From: Ophiodon elongatus
Taxonomy: Eukaryota > Chordata > Actinopteri > Perciformes > Hexagrammidae
Direction of reading: 5' to 3'
DNA length: 64,000 bases
Assembly (NCBI GenBank): GCA_016806645.1
Contig: JACSYO010001636.1
Location: 1,534,001-1,598,000, forward strand
Notes under the pieces: generated by a model
What the model was told of the DNA's origin: nothing
Databases searched by the model: none
Seen by the model: only the letters and a program-made list of their open reading frames with translations
Translations under genes and position numbers: made by a program
Shown here: positions 1-12,425 of the stretch, in pieces
Layout of the letters: every line of letters begins with the position of its first letter
How positions within the stretch are numbered: the stretch's first letter is position 1

Positions 1-252
1 TCCTTCAGCCTGGACTCCTGGAGAAATAGACACATATTTGTTGTTTGAAGCAAAGTTAATAGAAATCTATTTTTCTTACATTTTTTTCTAGAATTTATAA
101 TTGTGCTATTTTATAATTAAATTAATCTCTGAGAATTTTTTTGTTGAGAAATCAACTGTGTAATTTAGAATATTGGCAGCGTGACTGGTCGTCTGGCTAG
201 CTAGCGACTCCCTCAGGTGTTAGCCTGCTGTCACTCCAGTTTGTTGACATTT

Positions 253-269
253 TGTGCGTGTGTGCGTGC

Positions 270-330
<61 letters not shown>

Positions 331-352
331 CATGTCTGTGAGTGTGTGTGTT
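253..352. repeat. (TG)n microsatellite
   Basis: A nearly pure TG tract with a few CG and CA interruptions at both edges. It reads open in several frames as Thr/His or Val/Cys repeats, which is a property of the repeat and not a sign of coding. Confidence 0.95.
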
Positions 353-459
353 AATGTGAATGTGTGTGTTCTTTTTAGTTGCAGGAGCTTGTTCAGTCCC
401 GCCCCCACGGTTTAAGTGAGGCTTGATCACAAACTGACTGGTCCATGTGTAATGCTGCT

Positions 460-705
460 CATTCTGTACACATGACATTTATTGTACTTCTGTCCATCCT
501 GATAGAGGATCCTCCTCTGTTGCTCTCCTGAAGGTTTCTTCCTTTTTCTCCCCTTAAAGGTTTTTTGGGGGGAGTTTTTCCTGAACCGATGAGAGGTCCC
601 GGGACAGAGGATGTTGTATGTGTATAGATTGTAAAGCCCTCTGAGGAGAATTTGTAATTTGTGATTTTGGGCTATACAAAATAAATTGAATTGAATTTAA
701 TCTGA
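460..705 (+). repeat. Teleost interspersed repeat, 3' end with GAATTGAA-type tail
   Basis: The stretch carries the recognisable run CTGTTGCTCTCCTGAAGG, a poly-G/T block, GTAAAGCCCTCTGAGG and GGGCTATACAAAATAAAT, and ends in a short TTGAATTGAA tail. This sequence block recurs widely in teleost genomes and looks like the 3' end of a retroposed element. The family name is not assigned because I cannot search a repeat library. Confidence 0.65.
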
Positions 706-902
706 CTGTCAATCAACAGACCAATATCTCTCTGAGCACATCGAGCCACCTTCATGTGCGTTGCTATCGTGATCCATACCACGCGTCAGTGTGCTTGTGC
801 CTCCTTCACTGAAGAGTTTCTTGTGATTTATTACTTCTGATGATTTAGTGAACTCCTGATTAAAACTGACTGTTGTTGCACTTTATAAAGTTTCTCCTGT
901 GA

Positions 903-1205
903 GAGCAGAGATGGATGAAGTACTCACATCTGTTACTTCAGTAAAAGTACTAATACGACAGTGTAGAAATACTCTGTTAGAGTAAAAGCACTCATTATGC
1001 ACAATGGACCATTTCAGAATCATATTATTTTATTATTTTATAATTATTGATGCATTAAAGAGGTCATATTATGCTTTTCTGCTTCATCCCTTTCCTTCAA
1101 TGTGTTATATATATATTTTTGTACGTGTAAAAGGCTGCAAAGTTGCAACGCCTGAAGTCCACGCCCGAAGAGAGTTTCTCTTCCCCTCAGAAACACTTGT
1201 CCTGA
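903..1205. repeat. Two abutting teleost dispersed repeats
   Basis: Bases 903-1056 contain the pattern GAAGTACTCACATCTGTTAC followed by AGTAAAAGTAC and CTCATTATGCA, a common teleost repeat. Bases 1057-1205 begin AGAGGTCATATTATGC and continue into GTAAAAGGCTGCAAAGTT, another common block. Neither contains a gene. Assignment is from recognition of the patterns only. Confidence 0.55.
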
Positions 1206-1223
1206 GTAGTGATGAACCAAGTA

Positions 1224-1290
1224 ACACATTTCTATTTGATAGATAGGTAGATAGATACTTTATTAATCCCACAAGGGAATTTTTTTTCAC
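1224..1290. repeat. GATA-type tail with TACTTTATTAATCCC motif
   Basis: GATAGATAGGTAGATAGATA is followed by CTTTATTAATCCCACAAGGG. This junction is typical of 3' tails of fish LINE copies. Only the tail is present; no reverse transcriptase coding is seen next to it. Confidence 0.45.
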
Positions 1291-1504
1291 TAAGCAGCAT
1301 TTGTACACACACATTTGACTTTAATTAGTCATTCATGAAGCAGAGAATAAACCTTGATGTTGGTGTATGTGAGCAGTTTGTTCTCTGATTTAAAGATCCA
1401 ACAGAAATATTTGAATGAAGCACATCATCTCTAAAGCAGAGTCCTACCTGAGCTCCACAGCAACAGCAGCAGTATCAACAGGTGATCCATGACGTCCAGG
1501 TAGA

Positions 1505-1640
1505 CCGTCTCTCTGCCCATCTGTCGCTCTGGCCGTCTGTGTGTCTGCCCGTCTGTCTCTCTGGCCGTCTGTGTGCCTGCTCGTCTTTCTCTCTGGCCGT
1601 CTGTGTGTTTGTGTGTCTACGTCTCTATGTGTCTGCGTGC
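1505..1640. repeat. Degenerate minisatellite, CTCTGGCCGTCTGTGTG unit
   Basis: About three imperfect copies of a 35-45-bp unit built around CTCTGGCCGTCTGTGTG. It explains the long open frames read across it on both strands. Confidence 0.7.
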
Positions 1641-1944
1641 TGTCCTCAGTGTTTATCTGCATACAGGAAGAGGTGGAGCTTTACTGATGGGTTACCTGTC
1701 TTTAGTTTTACACTGAAGAGTCCTTGTCTGACTGAGTCTCTGTCACATGATCAGGTTCTTCTGTCCACCATGTTTACAGTTTGGCCAGAGGACCACACAC
1801 TTTTTCCCACTGGTTTTCTTTGTTCTCACTTTGGTCAGACACAAATCTGTTTAGTGATTGTCCCGTACAGCATGTGGCATCATGGAAGTAGTATAGAAAC
1901 ATAGAACTATAAATCCATAGAGCCAGATAAATAAAAATGTAGGA

Positions 1945-2760
1945 AAAAGTTAGATTGTCTTTGCTGTCATTTTGAGTCTTTTTATAGACATCTCTTTGTA
2001 GTCATTTTTCAACTTTTGTGGTGGTTTCACATCTCTCTGTAGTGGTTTTAAAACATGTTGTAGCCGACTCACTGCTACTCGCGGGTCCTCCTCAACATAA
2101 ACACAGTCTTGAACAGTTAACGTTCACACAAACGTACTTTATTACCATCAAACAATGCAAACTGACGTGCGCTCTCTCACGCAGTCCAGCATTCTGACTA
2201 CAGTCCGACTCTCACGGGCTGGTGTTGCTGTCTCTGTCCTCCGTTGTGTCACTGGCCAGCAGAGCTCCAGCCTGCTGCTGAACAGGATAAAGGATAATTA
2301 GCAACAGGTTACAGCTGTGACAATTAAACTGTGATACTGTTTCCCTGCAGCACTCCCACACATCTCTCCCCTGCAGCTGAGCACAGACCGTCCCCACTAC
2401 CACACTGTGTTGTTTTGAGTCTCTTTAGAGGAGGTTTATGTTTCTCTCTAGTTGTTTTATGACGTTTGTGGTTGTTTTGAGTCTCTTTGAAGTCGTTTTA
2501 AAATGTCTGTGGTTGTTTTAGTCTTTCTATAGTCGGTTTATGTCTCTGTGTAGTAGTTTTCAGTTTCTTTGTAGTTGTTTTAAATCTCGTTGCTGTTGTT
2601 TTAAAGCTTTTGTGGTTGTTTGGAGTCTCTCTGTAGTTGCATTATGTCTGTTAGTAGTTTTTTTTACAATTATTTGTTATTTTGAGTCTTTGTTTTATGG
2701 TTTATGACTCTTTGGGGTTGTTTTTATACTTTTCTGGTTGTTTTGAGTCTCTTTCTCACT
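1945..2760. repeat. Degenerate minisatellite (GTTGTTTTGAGTCTCTTTG-like), interrupted
   Basis: Many imperfect copies of a unit resembling GTTGTTTTGAGTCTCTTTG plus GTAGTCGTTTTATGTCTC. The array is split by an unrelated insert at about 2059-2404, and the repeat resumes directly on the other side. Confidence 0.75.
2059..2404 (-). mobile_element. Probable solo LTR inserted in the minisatellite
   Basis: An insert of about 346 bp interrupts the flanking tandem repeat. Read on the minus strand it starts TGTGGTAGTGGGG and ends GTCGGCTACA, the TG..CA ends expected of an LTR, with an AATAAAG signal towards its 3' side (about 2137-2143 on +). No internal retrotransposon genes are present, so it would be a solo LTR. 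The target-site duplication is ambiguous because the flank is itself repetitive (TGTTG occurs on both sides). The gene-free DNA around it supports nothing else. Confidence 0.5.
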
Positions 2761-4714
2761 GCCTTTGCTTTTGTTAAATCATTCCATTTAACCTTTCTGA
2801 AGTGCATTTCTGTGAAACTGATAATGTTAAATTTCACAAGAAGCTGCTGACTGATTGCAGATTATAGGACTGTTTCCATGACAACCAGGAAATGCTGTGT
2901 TCCTATCAGATTAATAGTCAGTGTATTCTTATTATTTCCGGTACATGTTTCAACATCAGCACAGAGTCATTCAGAGGAGACATTACAGCTGCAACTAACC
3001 ATAATATTAATAGTTGATGAATCTATCAGTTATGTTTTTAAAGTAATCAATCATTGAGTGTTAGTGCAGCACAGCTTGTTGAGATTGAGTCCAAGGTGAC
3101 ATCTTCAAATGTCTTGGTTTGTCCGACCAAGAGTCCAAAAGCCAAAGATATTCATTTGAGTCAAATCTACACACAAGAAAGTCTTGTTTGGGTTTAGAGT
3201 CCAAGTCCTGATCCAGACCCCGATAAAAAGGTCCCCAAACCTTTTGAAACCTTTCTCCTGAGCCAGTTCTATCATAACAATTCTCTCCCATCCAGGTTGT
3301 CTCTCTCCAGGTCTTCAAGGCTGCGACCATTCCAAACCTCCACCAGTTTTCTGGACATTTAAAAGCTGCAACAGAGCATCTTTATGGTAATCAACCTCAT
3401 AAATGAAAGAAAAGCAGTGAAAGTGTCCTACTGATAATTAACCACACAACAGAGGTGAGTGTGTGTGTCCTCACATACTCTACATCTAACACAGAAAGGT
3501 AATAAAACTATTATTTCAGCTGTTTTGGAGGAATGTAAATGATGGATCCCTTTGACGAGGTTCTGGTTCAGGTCTGCTTTCTGACCCCAAAGTCCAAACT
3601 AAACCTGTAGAAGCAGCATTCAGTTTTTATGCTCCACATATCTGAAAGAAACTGCAGCTCTGCTCCAACTCTCAGTTCTCTAAGACTTTTCTGTTTGTCA
3701 CAGAAAATATGAATTTTCTTCAATAAAATTTGAGACTTTATTTCAATCAGGAGAGACTTAATAATAATAATTTATTACATATGCAAGTCTTTGGTGATTA
3801 GACTCAAGGGGCCGTGATACAGAGTTCTGATGAGGCAGAATCCCTCCTCCAGACACTGGTGGTGGTGGTGAAGAAGGGAGTTGCTGAAATCTGATGACGA
3901 ATGAGGAGCATGACTGATGCTGATTGGAGGAGCCTGGGGTGGAGGAGGGTGGAGGAGCCTGGGGTGGAGGAGGGTCGCATCTGGTTTCGAGCTGAAATGA
4001 CAACTGACAGCAGCCGAGCAAAGAACCCATTTAAAAGTTTGACAGAAACGATATGATTGGCTTAAGGAAACTGTGAAGCATCTGGTTGGTTAATTTAAAG
4101 TGGACGCCCACAAATCAGCTGATAGAGTAGTTACAGAGAGAAATAGAGACAGATATTTAGGAATGAAAAGGAGTGTAAAGAGAGTCTTCCTTTCCCAACT
4201 ACCGCTTAAGCTCCATATTCATATCAGCTGTGTGATTTTCCTTTTAGCTTAGTTTTACTTTTTATTTTAAATATGCATAAAATAAGTAAAACAAAACAAA
4301 ACTCAAATAAAATGAACAGTAAATATAGCAAACTGTCAAACAAATACTCATAGACAACATAAATAAATACACTATTTCCTAAAAGGAGTTGGAAGTAAAC
4401 ACATATGGTAGTACCTTCATAAGTCTCTCTCCATAACTCAAACAATGAACTATATATTATATTTATATATATAATATTTATCCTATAAACCTTTGTGACT
4501 GGATAACTGTTCTTATGAATTCTCCTTCACGTCTGACCTCATGACGTTTTTCATTCAGGTCAAGGAGAAGTGGTCAAGGAGAAGTGGTCAAGGAAAGAAG
4601 TTTTTGACTTTTCAACTGCAGCCCTTGAATTCAGGTTGTTGACTACTATAGACTTTCACACTCAATATAAAGCAAAAGAATAACAACTAATAACAGCATA
4701 AGTTATAGATGGAT

Positions 4715-4749
<35 letters not shown>

Positions 4750-5889
4750 GGCTCTGTGTCCTGCAGCGCCCCGTGCTGGAAGAAGTCTCCCAATACATAG
4801 TACACATTCACTATACTGGCTTTATTGGGCAGTGCTTCAGATACTGTACTGGAGGTTAAACTTGTCAAAACCCTGAAGATGAAACCAAAGCCAAACTCCA
4901 TTGAAACATTTGCATATTTAAGACATCCTTGCTGTTTGGCTACACTGAGAATTTGCCATAAGACTGTATTAATTTATTCCACATCTTATATTAAGCCTTA
5001 CCACTTGTGTATCCTTGTTGCTAAGCAAGATAGGTTTAAATAGGACATTTGTACATGAAGTCTGGCATGAAGTCTTCTTTTATTTCAGCTGAATATACCA
5101 TAATATTAGATTAATTTGTCGAGCAAGCAGGCAGTCTGAGATTTTAAGGTCTAAATTCAACAAAATATTCTTCTTTTTCATTGAGAGCAACAGTTTGGAA
5201 TGAAACTCAGCTGTTATGGAAGCTCATTTCTGACAAGAAAGGAAAGAGAAACAGATGGAAAGATGAAAAATACTCTGGATGATTCAATATGTTGAGATAA
5301 TATATCAACTTTCTACTTTCTAAATAAAGAATTTTACAATACAAAAACAGAACAAAGGTTTGGAACAACATAAAGTCCCAATTTTATTAAAATATCCAGG
5401 AATATTTTTCTGTAAAACCTTCTTTTATTTAACACCACGCTCTTGATGCATTTATATGTAAACAGATTCAAACATAATCAGATTCAACAGATTTCTTCTC
5501 TCTGGACTCACTTTGTTTTCTCGCAATGTGCCATTTGGACACCAGGTGGCGTAGTGTCCTCGTCTAATAGTTTGAGCTTCAGCTACCTGAACAAACATCT
5601 CTGGACAAGCTGTAAAAAGAACTATTCTTTATTGAGAGACTCAAAGAAAACAGATAATAAATACAGAAAAAGGACAGAATCGGCATTTAACATCCAAATG
5701 ACAGAGAAGGCTTAATTTACACAGAGACAGGAAATCAGATTTTTAAATGTATTTTAAACGTCTTGAACTTGAGAGCAGCTATTGCTTCATAGACACAGGT
5801 CACTGGTTACCATGGTGACGGGGTAGACAAGATCTTAAGACTGGGAGCGGATTTCCTACAAAACCACCTGTTAAACAGCAGCTGAAGTT
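2761..5889. other. Gene-free stretch with short tandem repeats
   Basis: No coding region is recognised. It contains a GGAGGAGCCTGGGGTGGA duplication at about 3928-3976 and a pure (ATC)n tract at 4713-4749. Tandem AGGAGAAGTGGTCA copies lie at 4563-4594. The rest is AT-rich unique-looking DNA. Confidence 0.6.
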
Positions 5890-5995
5890 TTAGTGGCGGT
5901 AGTAGTAACAGTAGTATCAGTGGTGTAGTAGAAGAAACAGTTCCATCAGCAATAATAGTAGAATAAGTAGCAGTAGTAGTAGTAGTAGCAGCAGC

Positions 5996-6027
<32 letters not shown>

Positions 6028-6175
6028 CAGCAGTAGTAGTTGTCGTAGTAGTAGTTGAAAGAACAGTAGTATTGGTAGTAACAGTAATAGCAGTAGTAGT
6101 CGTACTAATGTACTAATATTAATAGTAGTATTGGTTGCAGCAGTAATAGCAGTAGTAGTATTAGCATTTGCAGTC

Positions 6176-6207
<32 letters not shown>

Positions 6208-6375
6208 TTTAGTAGTAACAGCAGTTGGAGTAGTAGTAGAAGTGGTAGTTGTAGTATTAGTAGTTGTAGAGGTATTATTAGTAGTAGAGGTATTAGTAGC
6301 ATTCAAAGAAGTAGTAGTAGTAGTTGTAGTAGTGGTAGTTGCAGTAGTAGTAATACCCAAAATATTAGCAGCAGA
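5890..6375. repeat. (AGT/TAG)n trinucleotide repeat
   Basis: Almost 490 bp of imperfect AGT repeats with GCA, GTT and ATT variants. Long open frames cross it as poly-Val, poly-Leu and poly-Thr on both strands; these are repeat artefacts. Confidence 0.95.
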
Positions 6376-6504
6376 ATTCACAGTATTAGTTAGAGCATTA
6401 CATATTTAATCAAAAAATTATCATTTGAGCTTCATGTTAAGATACAGTTAATCCAAGGGGCTTTTATCTTTACAATGCCTTTGACTGAATATCTCCAAGT
6501 AATT

Positions 6505-6515
6505 TGTGTGTGTGC

Positions 6516-6592
<77 letters not shown>

Positions 6593-6634
6593 AACCTGCA
6601 CTAATTAGCTCATATCAATCACCTGTGTCCCTCA

Positions 6635-6672
<38 letters not shown>
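6505..6672. repeat. Two (TG)n microsatellites
   Basis: TG tracts at 6505-6591 (interrupted by CCAG and CAG) and 6638-6671 are separated by 46 bp of unique DNA. Confidence 0.95.
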
Positions 6673-6673
<1 letters not shown>

Positions 6674-6739
6674 ACTGGTTGCTATGGTGAGGGAGCACCT
6701 GAATGAGAGGCAGACTGATTAAGGAAGGTTTACGTAGAC

Positions 6740-7660
6740 ACTGATTTTGAAGAAAATAACTCAAACCCCTGCCAATTATCAAAAAAACATGACTCCGAAC
6801 GCCGAAATATGGGTATCATGAGAGAGATAAGACTCTGCCGAACGCAGAGATGTACTTTATATGTTTGTGGGGTTTAGAAATGTGAGCTTCATAGCAGGTT
6901 AGAAGAGTGTTACCGTCTGCTTCCTTTGAGAAAACTGTGGTCAGATTTAACATGGAGTCCAATGGAGCAGTTGGTTGGACTTCCTCTCGCTTTCAGGCTC
7001 ACAGAAGTGAATGCGTAAGTCTGTGGATTCCATCGACACATATGTATGACCAGCACAAGATTTCCTACGTTTTTGACCTGAAATGATGTATGAAGAGTGA
7101 AAATTATGGAATTGGTGGCAAAATAAGGATATTTTTTTCACAAGATTCTGAATTTCCTCTCCACTCTGCGATGACATCATGCACTCTGAGCTGCGGAATA
7201 CACACCCATTGTAAAGTCAGAAAAGGTCTGAAAAAAAGCATAAAACCTAAACGGTGACAGTTCAAAAAGTATAAAATATATCAAAAAGCTGTAATAGTTT
7301 AAATAGATTTTGTCAACATTTAAAAGTTTAAATGGTGTCTGTAGCTGAAAGTATGCAGAACTTTTAAGCTTTTAAAGTTGAAGAAGTTTAAGAGGATTTG
7401 AAGATTTTCTCCATAGAGATCCCATTCAAAATATAAATCATAAAAAAACGTAATAATTCAAAAAGTTTAAAAGTTAGAAACAAGAAAAGCCGGCGTGTCC
7501 TTAAAGAGCTGAACATTTTGATAGCTGAACGGTTTCTGTAGCTGAAAGTATGCAGGAGGAGATGAAGTTCAAGAAACGTATGGAAGAAATAGAATATGAA
7601 GAAGTTGAAATGCTTAACAGCATTCCAACAAATGGAATCCTGCTCAGATCTTACACGTTG
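6740..7660. repeat. Probable dispersed repeat with internally repeated module
   Basis: An AT-rich block with a module centred on GTAGCTGAAAGTATGCAG present twice (about 7339-7356 and 7537-7554), each time after TTTAAAAGT-like runs. It resembles a teleost non-coding repeat family. No transposase or other coding was found, and the family is not named. Confidence 0.4.
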
Positions 7661-9649
7661 CACCTCTCAGGGTATGTTTAGAGTGTTTGATTGTCATTTT
7701 CCAGTTCTTATTGGATATCAGACGAGAAGCCTTCAGGTCACAAGGTGCCTCTCTAAACACTGGAAGTCCCGAGAGGTTGGAGGTCTGGAGTGTGTGGGTG
7801 GCATGCAGGAGTGTGACATCAGCCCAGCGTGGGAAAACCTGCTGGCTAAGCGTGAGCTATGAGAGCGTTTATGTTCTGGACGCAATGAGGAATATTTACA
7901 AGTGAGGTGTGTTTAGACTGCAGAGTGGCAGTGTAAAGCTGGGGAGAGTGGGGGAGGGAGGGGCCAACATTTTACAACGTGTCATGTCCGTCCTGAGGTC
8001 GCACACACACGGGGAGGGTATCGGGAGGAAATGATCTATTTACAGATGAGATGAGTGAGGGAGGCTGCAGCATGATGGCAGACAGATTCCTGTAGCTCTG
8101 ATCTGATTTTCACAAAATGCAGATGAAACCCTGCTCATGATTGTGACAGAGGGGAAAAGACAGTTTCATGCATCGCACATACAAAGCATTGAAAACAAGC
8201 TAATTGTTTAGACTATACTCTTTAGAAATACGGACGCAGGAAGACCCTGACCCACCGGGGCACATCCAACGCTCTGCATTGCCTCGCTGCACCACAATGA
8301 TCAGCTGACTGCCAGCGTGCACATGTGCTCTGCGCCTGAAATAGCTGCACAGTAGTCTGTATAGACAAACTAAACAAACTAGGCAACCATTTTCACTTCA
8401 CTGTGAATCGATGTTTGATACAAGCCCACAGTACTCACTTAGCATAGAGCGTTGCTCCCATGCCGGTGTAGTAGTCCGAGAAAAACTCAAATGTCCAAGA
8501 TTAAAGTCGTAAATTTACGAGAAAACACATGTTGATATTCCCTGAGATAAAAGTGACACATTTACGAGATAATCAAGTCATGAGTTAACGAGAAAGAAAA
8601 AGTGCAAAACCGTGATAATGAAAAATAGCAGTGTTTTTTTGTAACGTCTTCTCAACGTTTTTTTTATTGTGAGCTGAAACAAAATACTTCTTTTTCCACA
8701 CTAAGGGGTGGTAAAAGATACAAAATTGTAGTCTCTACTTTCCTATTACTTCTACAATATTAGTATTTATGTTAGCATATTATTTATGACTTTATAATCT
8801 GGCAAATATTTGAGTATTTTCTGGTACATTTACCACATTTTCCCCTCAGAATAGTAGTCCCAGTGCTCTGTAGTTTTTTGTTTCTTTTCACCTATTAAAT
8901 ACGCTGTCGGACAATTTTGGTTGACGTGAGGCGACCATGTTTATATGGTTGTAAGGGACCTCTGTTTGATATTATATATTAATTCTTATTGACTTTATAG
9001 TTCTGAATCTGGACCACCAGGACCTCCAAGGAGCGTGTCCTGCATGAGTCTGTAAAGCAGGTGAGGTTACAGCTTGACAGCAGAACTTGTATTTGGCCCG
9101 AGGGGGTCTGAAAAACTCCTTAGCGACTTAAAACACAAGAGGACAGGGACAACAGCTGACTGAGTGAGAAAAGCTTTCTTGGCCGAAGACTGGGGTGTCC
9201 ACACATTTCTGTCCATTTAGTGTACTAGCGGAGTGGCTGCTAGGGGCGTGCCCATCTCGTAGCGGGCCATGGCCGCCGGAAGTCCTGCTCGCAGTGTTGG
9301 TGAGAGCTGCTCATCACTTGTTGACTTCTTTGGTTGTAACGTTAGTATATCAAAGCGTTCAGCGGCAAAAGTGAACTGCAGTCAATCAGCGGCGGCCGTG
9401 GACCAAAATGCTCGACTCCACTGCTGCACAGAGAGCGACACCGCTTGTTTTTTCAAACTTTATTAATATTGAGCGCACGCACGCATGCACGCACGCACGC
9501 ACACACACACTCTCTCCCATCAGCAGTCTATTGCCTAAAATAGAACTTGTATATATGTGTGAGTGTCTTCAATGAGTCCGGCTGATTGTTGAGCCCATTA
9601 ATGTGTATAGACTTAAACCCTATTTACACTTAATACTATTTAGAGTTCA
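7661..9649. other. Gene-free stretch
   Basis: No supported gene. Bases 8500-8600 contain GTAAATTTACGAGAAAA-like runs known from a teleost dispersed repeat. A short (GCAC)n/(AC)n tract lies at about 9474-9510. The GC-richer patch at 9235-9300 has an open frame starting 9269, but nothing identifies it as an exon. Confidence 0.5.
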
Positions 9650-9783
9650 TTTATAACCACCAGAGCAATGACACCTTCCAAAAAGAGGTTGAGAGGTCCC
9701 TTATTACCTAATGAGAGGTCCCTAGGTAATAAGGGACCTCTCAACCTCTTTTTGGAAGGTGTCATTGCTCTGGTGGTCATAAA
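9650..9783. repeat. Near-perfect inverted repeat (61-bp arms, 12-nt spacer)
   Basis: Left arm 9650-9710 and right arm 9723-9783 are reverse complements with a single mismatch (A9655 against C9778). The spacer 9711-9722 carries a further partial copy of the arm (GAGAGGTCCC). The structure could be a small palindromic MITE or the footprint of a template-switch event; a long stable hairpin would form if transcribed. No clear target-site duplication was seen. Confidence 0.9.
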
Positions 9784-10439
9784 GGAAAATGTGATGATGC
9801 TGATACTACTAATAATAATAATGTTAACAATAATAATAAAATCGTACTGTTTTCTGAAAATATGCACGTAGACTAGTAAAAAGTGAAAACAATGACCCAT
9901 CAGAAAGTAAGGTAATTGTTAATGTGCGCTCTCATTTTTGCATACACGTCATATGAAAACCCAAATGGATATTTAATGTACGCGTATTCTTTAGTTCAGT
10001 TCTGGTAGTTTTCGTGAGGTTCAGCTTCAGTTGAAATGTTTTAGTTAAGGTGGTGGTGGATTTCTCAACCCTCTATAGTCGGCAAAACCAATCTTAAGTT
10101 TACGCTTAGGGTCACTCAACCAAAGTGTTATTGTTTTAACTCACTGAGGGAGCATATGTGTCAATGTCCCAGCCACACTGTATTCTGTAGTAACGGAAAA
10201 GTGCAACACGGATTATAATAGCTCCATCTGAAGTACCGTATGGAAACCGTACAGTTATCAAGTTTGTGTTAACGACATAATGACATAGCAAAACTTTAAC
10301 AGGGCAAACGGGAGCAGATCAGAAATCAAGGAAGCTTCACGGCAACATATTTATCAGAGTGAACTAGAAATAAAGGGCTTGCTCTAATATAAGCCTGCTT
10401 CAAATAAAGGACCCTCAGCAGTTGAGATACATGTATGTA

Positions 10440-10702
10440 TAGACTTGTACTTGCACTTTTCTAGTCTTCCGACCATTCAAAGCGCTTTCACGCTACTTGT
10501 CATTATTCACCCATTCACACCCTGATGGGAGGATACCGTCAAGATGCCACCTGCCATCAGAACTATCTAACATTCACACACCGTAGGCACAGCTACGGGA
10601 GACATTTGGGGTTAAGTGTCTTGCCCAAGGACACATCGACATGGACTAGCTGGGGATCAAACCTCGGAATGAAGGACGACCCCGCTCTACCACTGAGCCA
10701 CT
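10440..10702 (-). mobile_element. tRNA-derived SINE, copy 1
   Basis: Read on the minus strand, this holds GTGGCTCAGTGGTAGAGC (box A region), a degenerate box B, the central block TTGGGCAAGACACTTAACCCC, and an end with GACTAGAAAAG and a short 3' tail. The same layout occurs at 30950, 37575, 38038 and 43353 in this window. It is a degraded pseudogene-like retroposon, not a functional tRNA gene. Confidence 0.85.
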
Positions 10703-11735
10703 TGATGGGTGGTGTTGGGGTAGGTTGTAGATAGTGTTGGGGGCTGGCCGGGAGCTCTGGGTCCTCCTCTCTGGAAGCAGAAACAGGAGACACAAAGGAG
10801 GGGTTTGTCTGTCAGAGGAAATGGTAGCACTGATGACAATTGGGGATGGGTGGGTGGGTGGGGAGGGAGAGAGGGGGGCAGAGTGGAAACAGATTTAGGA
10901 AAGGGGAAGTAAGAGGCAAGTTATTCTTCAAGCCAAGGATGTTTGGAATACGTTACATGTTACTCTTGATTAATTAAGAGGCTTGGAGGGGCGGAAATGG
11001 GGGTGGGAATTGGGGTAGGGGGCACTTAGCGGAAGAAGCAGCTCTGGGATCAATTATGAACCTGGGGGCTCCGGAGCCTCCTCTTTGTGCCCACTGTTGA
11101 CTTCTGAGAATCTGGGACTGAATGACAGTTTGTCTTTACAAAGACTAGGCAATGCTCTAACACTGACCAGGGCTACTGGGGCATCTGTCCTTGAATCCTT
11201 CTCCTCCAAACTCCCATCTGGAGATAAAGACTAGATCCAGCAGCCATCGGGAAGAGAGGAGATATGAGGCCACCCATGAGTTATTTATAGAAATGGAAGG
11301 ATAACAGCAAGTCCTCAGACCATTGGGTTCTGCTCTCAGTCATGAGGACTGTGGGAAAGAGAGGACGTGTTATGATTCAAAGGGTAGTGAGAGAGTCTTG
11401 TGCATTAGTGGGCAATATGTAACTTCACAGGTCCAGATTGAACAGATCCCTGGTCACTAAGAAAGACCTATCTTTGTGTCCTTTTGTATTAACTCATCGA
11501 ATGATCAAATGAGATAACTACCAAATCCAAATTTACACTTCTTGTTCTGTGCAAAATTGCATTATATGTGGCTTCACCAGTCTGAAATCTAATTTGTAGC
11601 TTCCAAAGTAACTCTTTCTCCCACTGCAAAAGAAGACTGTGCAAACACAAAGAGGGTATTTCATTCTAAAAAGAATAATTGTGAGACTGTTGTTCACAAG
11701 AAGAACAACAGCATTGGTTGTGCCCCAAAACAACA
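10703..11735. other. Gene-free stretch
   Basis: No gene recognised. It contains a G-rich GGGTGGGTGGGTGGGG run at about 10847-10865, which could form a G-quadruplex. The rest is unique-looking DNA. Confidence 0.5.
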
Positions 11736-12000
11736 TACCTCAGCGGCCACTTTATGCACCTAACTAGTCCCGGGTTGGACCCCCTTTTGCCCTCAGAACT
11801 GCCTTCATGCTTCATGGCCTACATTCAACAAAGTGTTGGAAACATTCCTCTGAGATTTTGGCCCATCAGGACACGATAGCATCGCACAGTCACTGCAGAT
11901 TTGTCGACTCCACATCAATAATTTGAGTCTCCCGTTCCACCACATCCCAAAGGTGGTCTATTGGATGGAGGTCTGGTGACTATGGAGGGCCTTCGACAGT
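11736..12000. repeat. Teleost dispersed repeat (GGCCACTTTAT / CATCCCAAAGGTG)
   Basis: Contains the recognisable series CAGCGGCCACTTTATG, GGGTTGGACCCCCTTTTGCC, GAAACATTCCTCTGAGATTT and CCACATCCCAAAGGTGGTC. This repeat is common in teleost genomes. It is an internally decayed copy; class not assigned. Confidence 0.65.
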
Positions 12001-12129
12001 GTGTCATATTTAAGAGGGTTTATCGGCAGATATTGAATATAATATTCATAACGATGTTTTAATTAGTGTATAATCACCTGTAACTAAGAATCGTAGCGTT
12101 TTTGTTCGCTTAGAAAAAGACATTCATAT

Positions 12130-12425
12130 CTACATAAGGAGCAAGTCATCTTCCACAGAGTCCACCATCTTGTACCTCCATGTTTCTATAGCAGCCCAGA
12201 ACGGACACTGGCTCTAGACGGAGCCTTTCTCGTTTTCCGTTATCTGAAGGTGGGGAGGTGGTCCTGGTGGCGTCTCTACGTCACTCCTCCACATTCCAAA
12301 TATGGTAACTTCTGTTCATTGGTTGCGGAAAAAACAACATGGCGACGAGGCTTCATAACATCAGTCCAGAAACCAATAGGTGACTACTGATGACTACATC
12401 CACTTCTTATATATGGTCTATGGAT
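12130..12425. repeat. Teleost dispersed repeat fragment
   Basis: Contains CCACCATCTTGTACCTCCAT, TAGCAGCCCAGAACGGAC and CACTGGCTCTAGACGGAGCC, and ends near CTTATATATGGTCTATGG. The blocks are recognised from teleost repeats and are probably part of the same family as the 47.2-kb copy. Confidence 0.5.

Noticed and set aside
1..480. Last exon of msrb3, the usual upstream neighbour in vertebrates
   Set aside because: No reading frame at the window edge resembles a methionine sulfoxide reductase end; the gene is probably outside the window.
5917..6409. Poly-Thr, poly-Leu and poly-Val open frames
   Set aside because: Produced by the AGT trinucleotide repeat on both strands.
9640..9900. Two similar short proteins on opposite strands
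   Set aside because: The similarity arises because the DNA is a palindrome; there is no sign of a coding gene.
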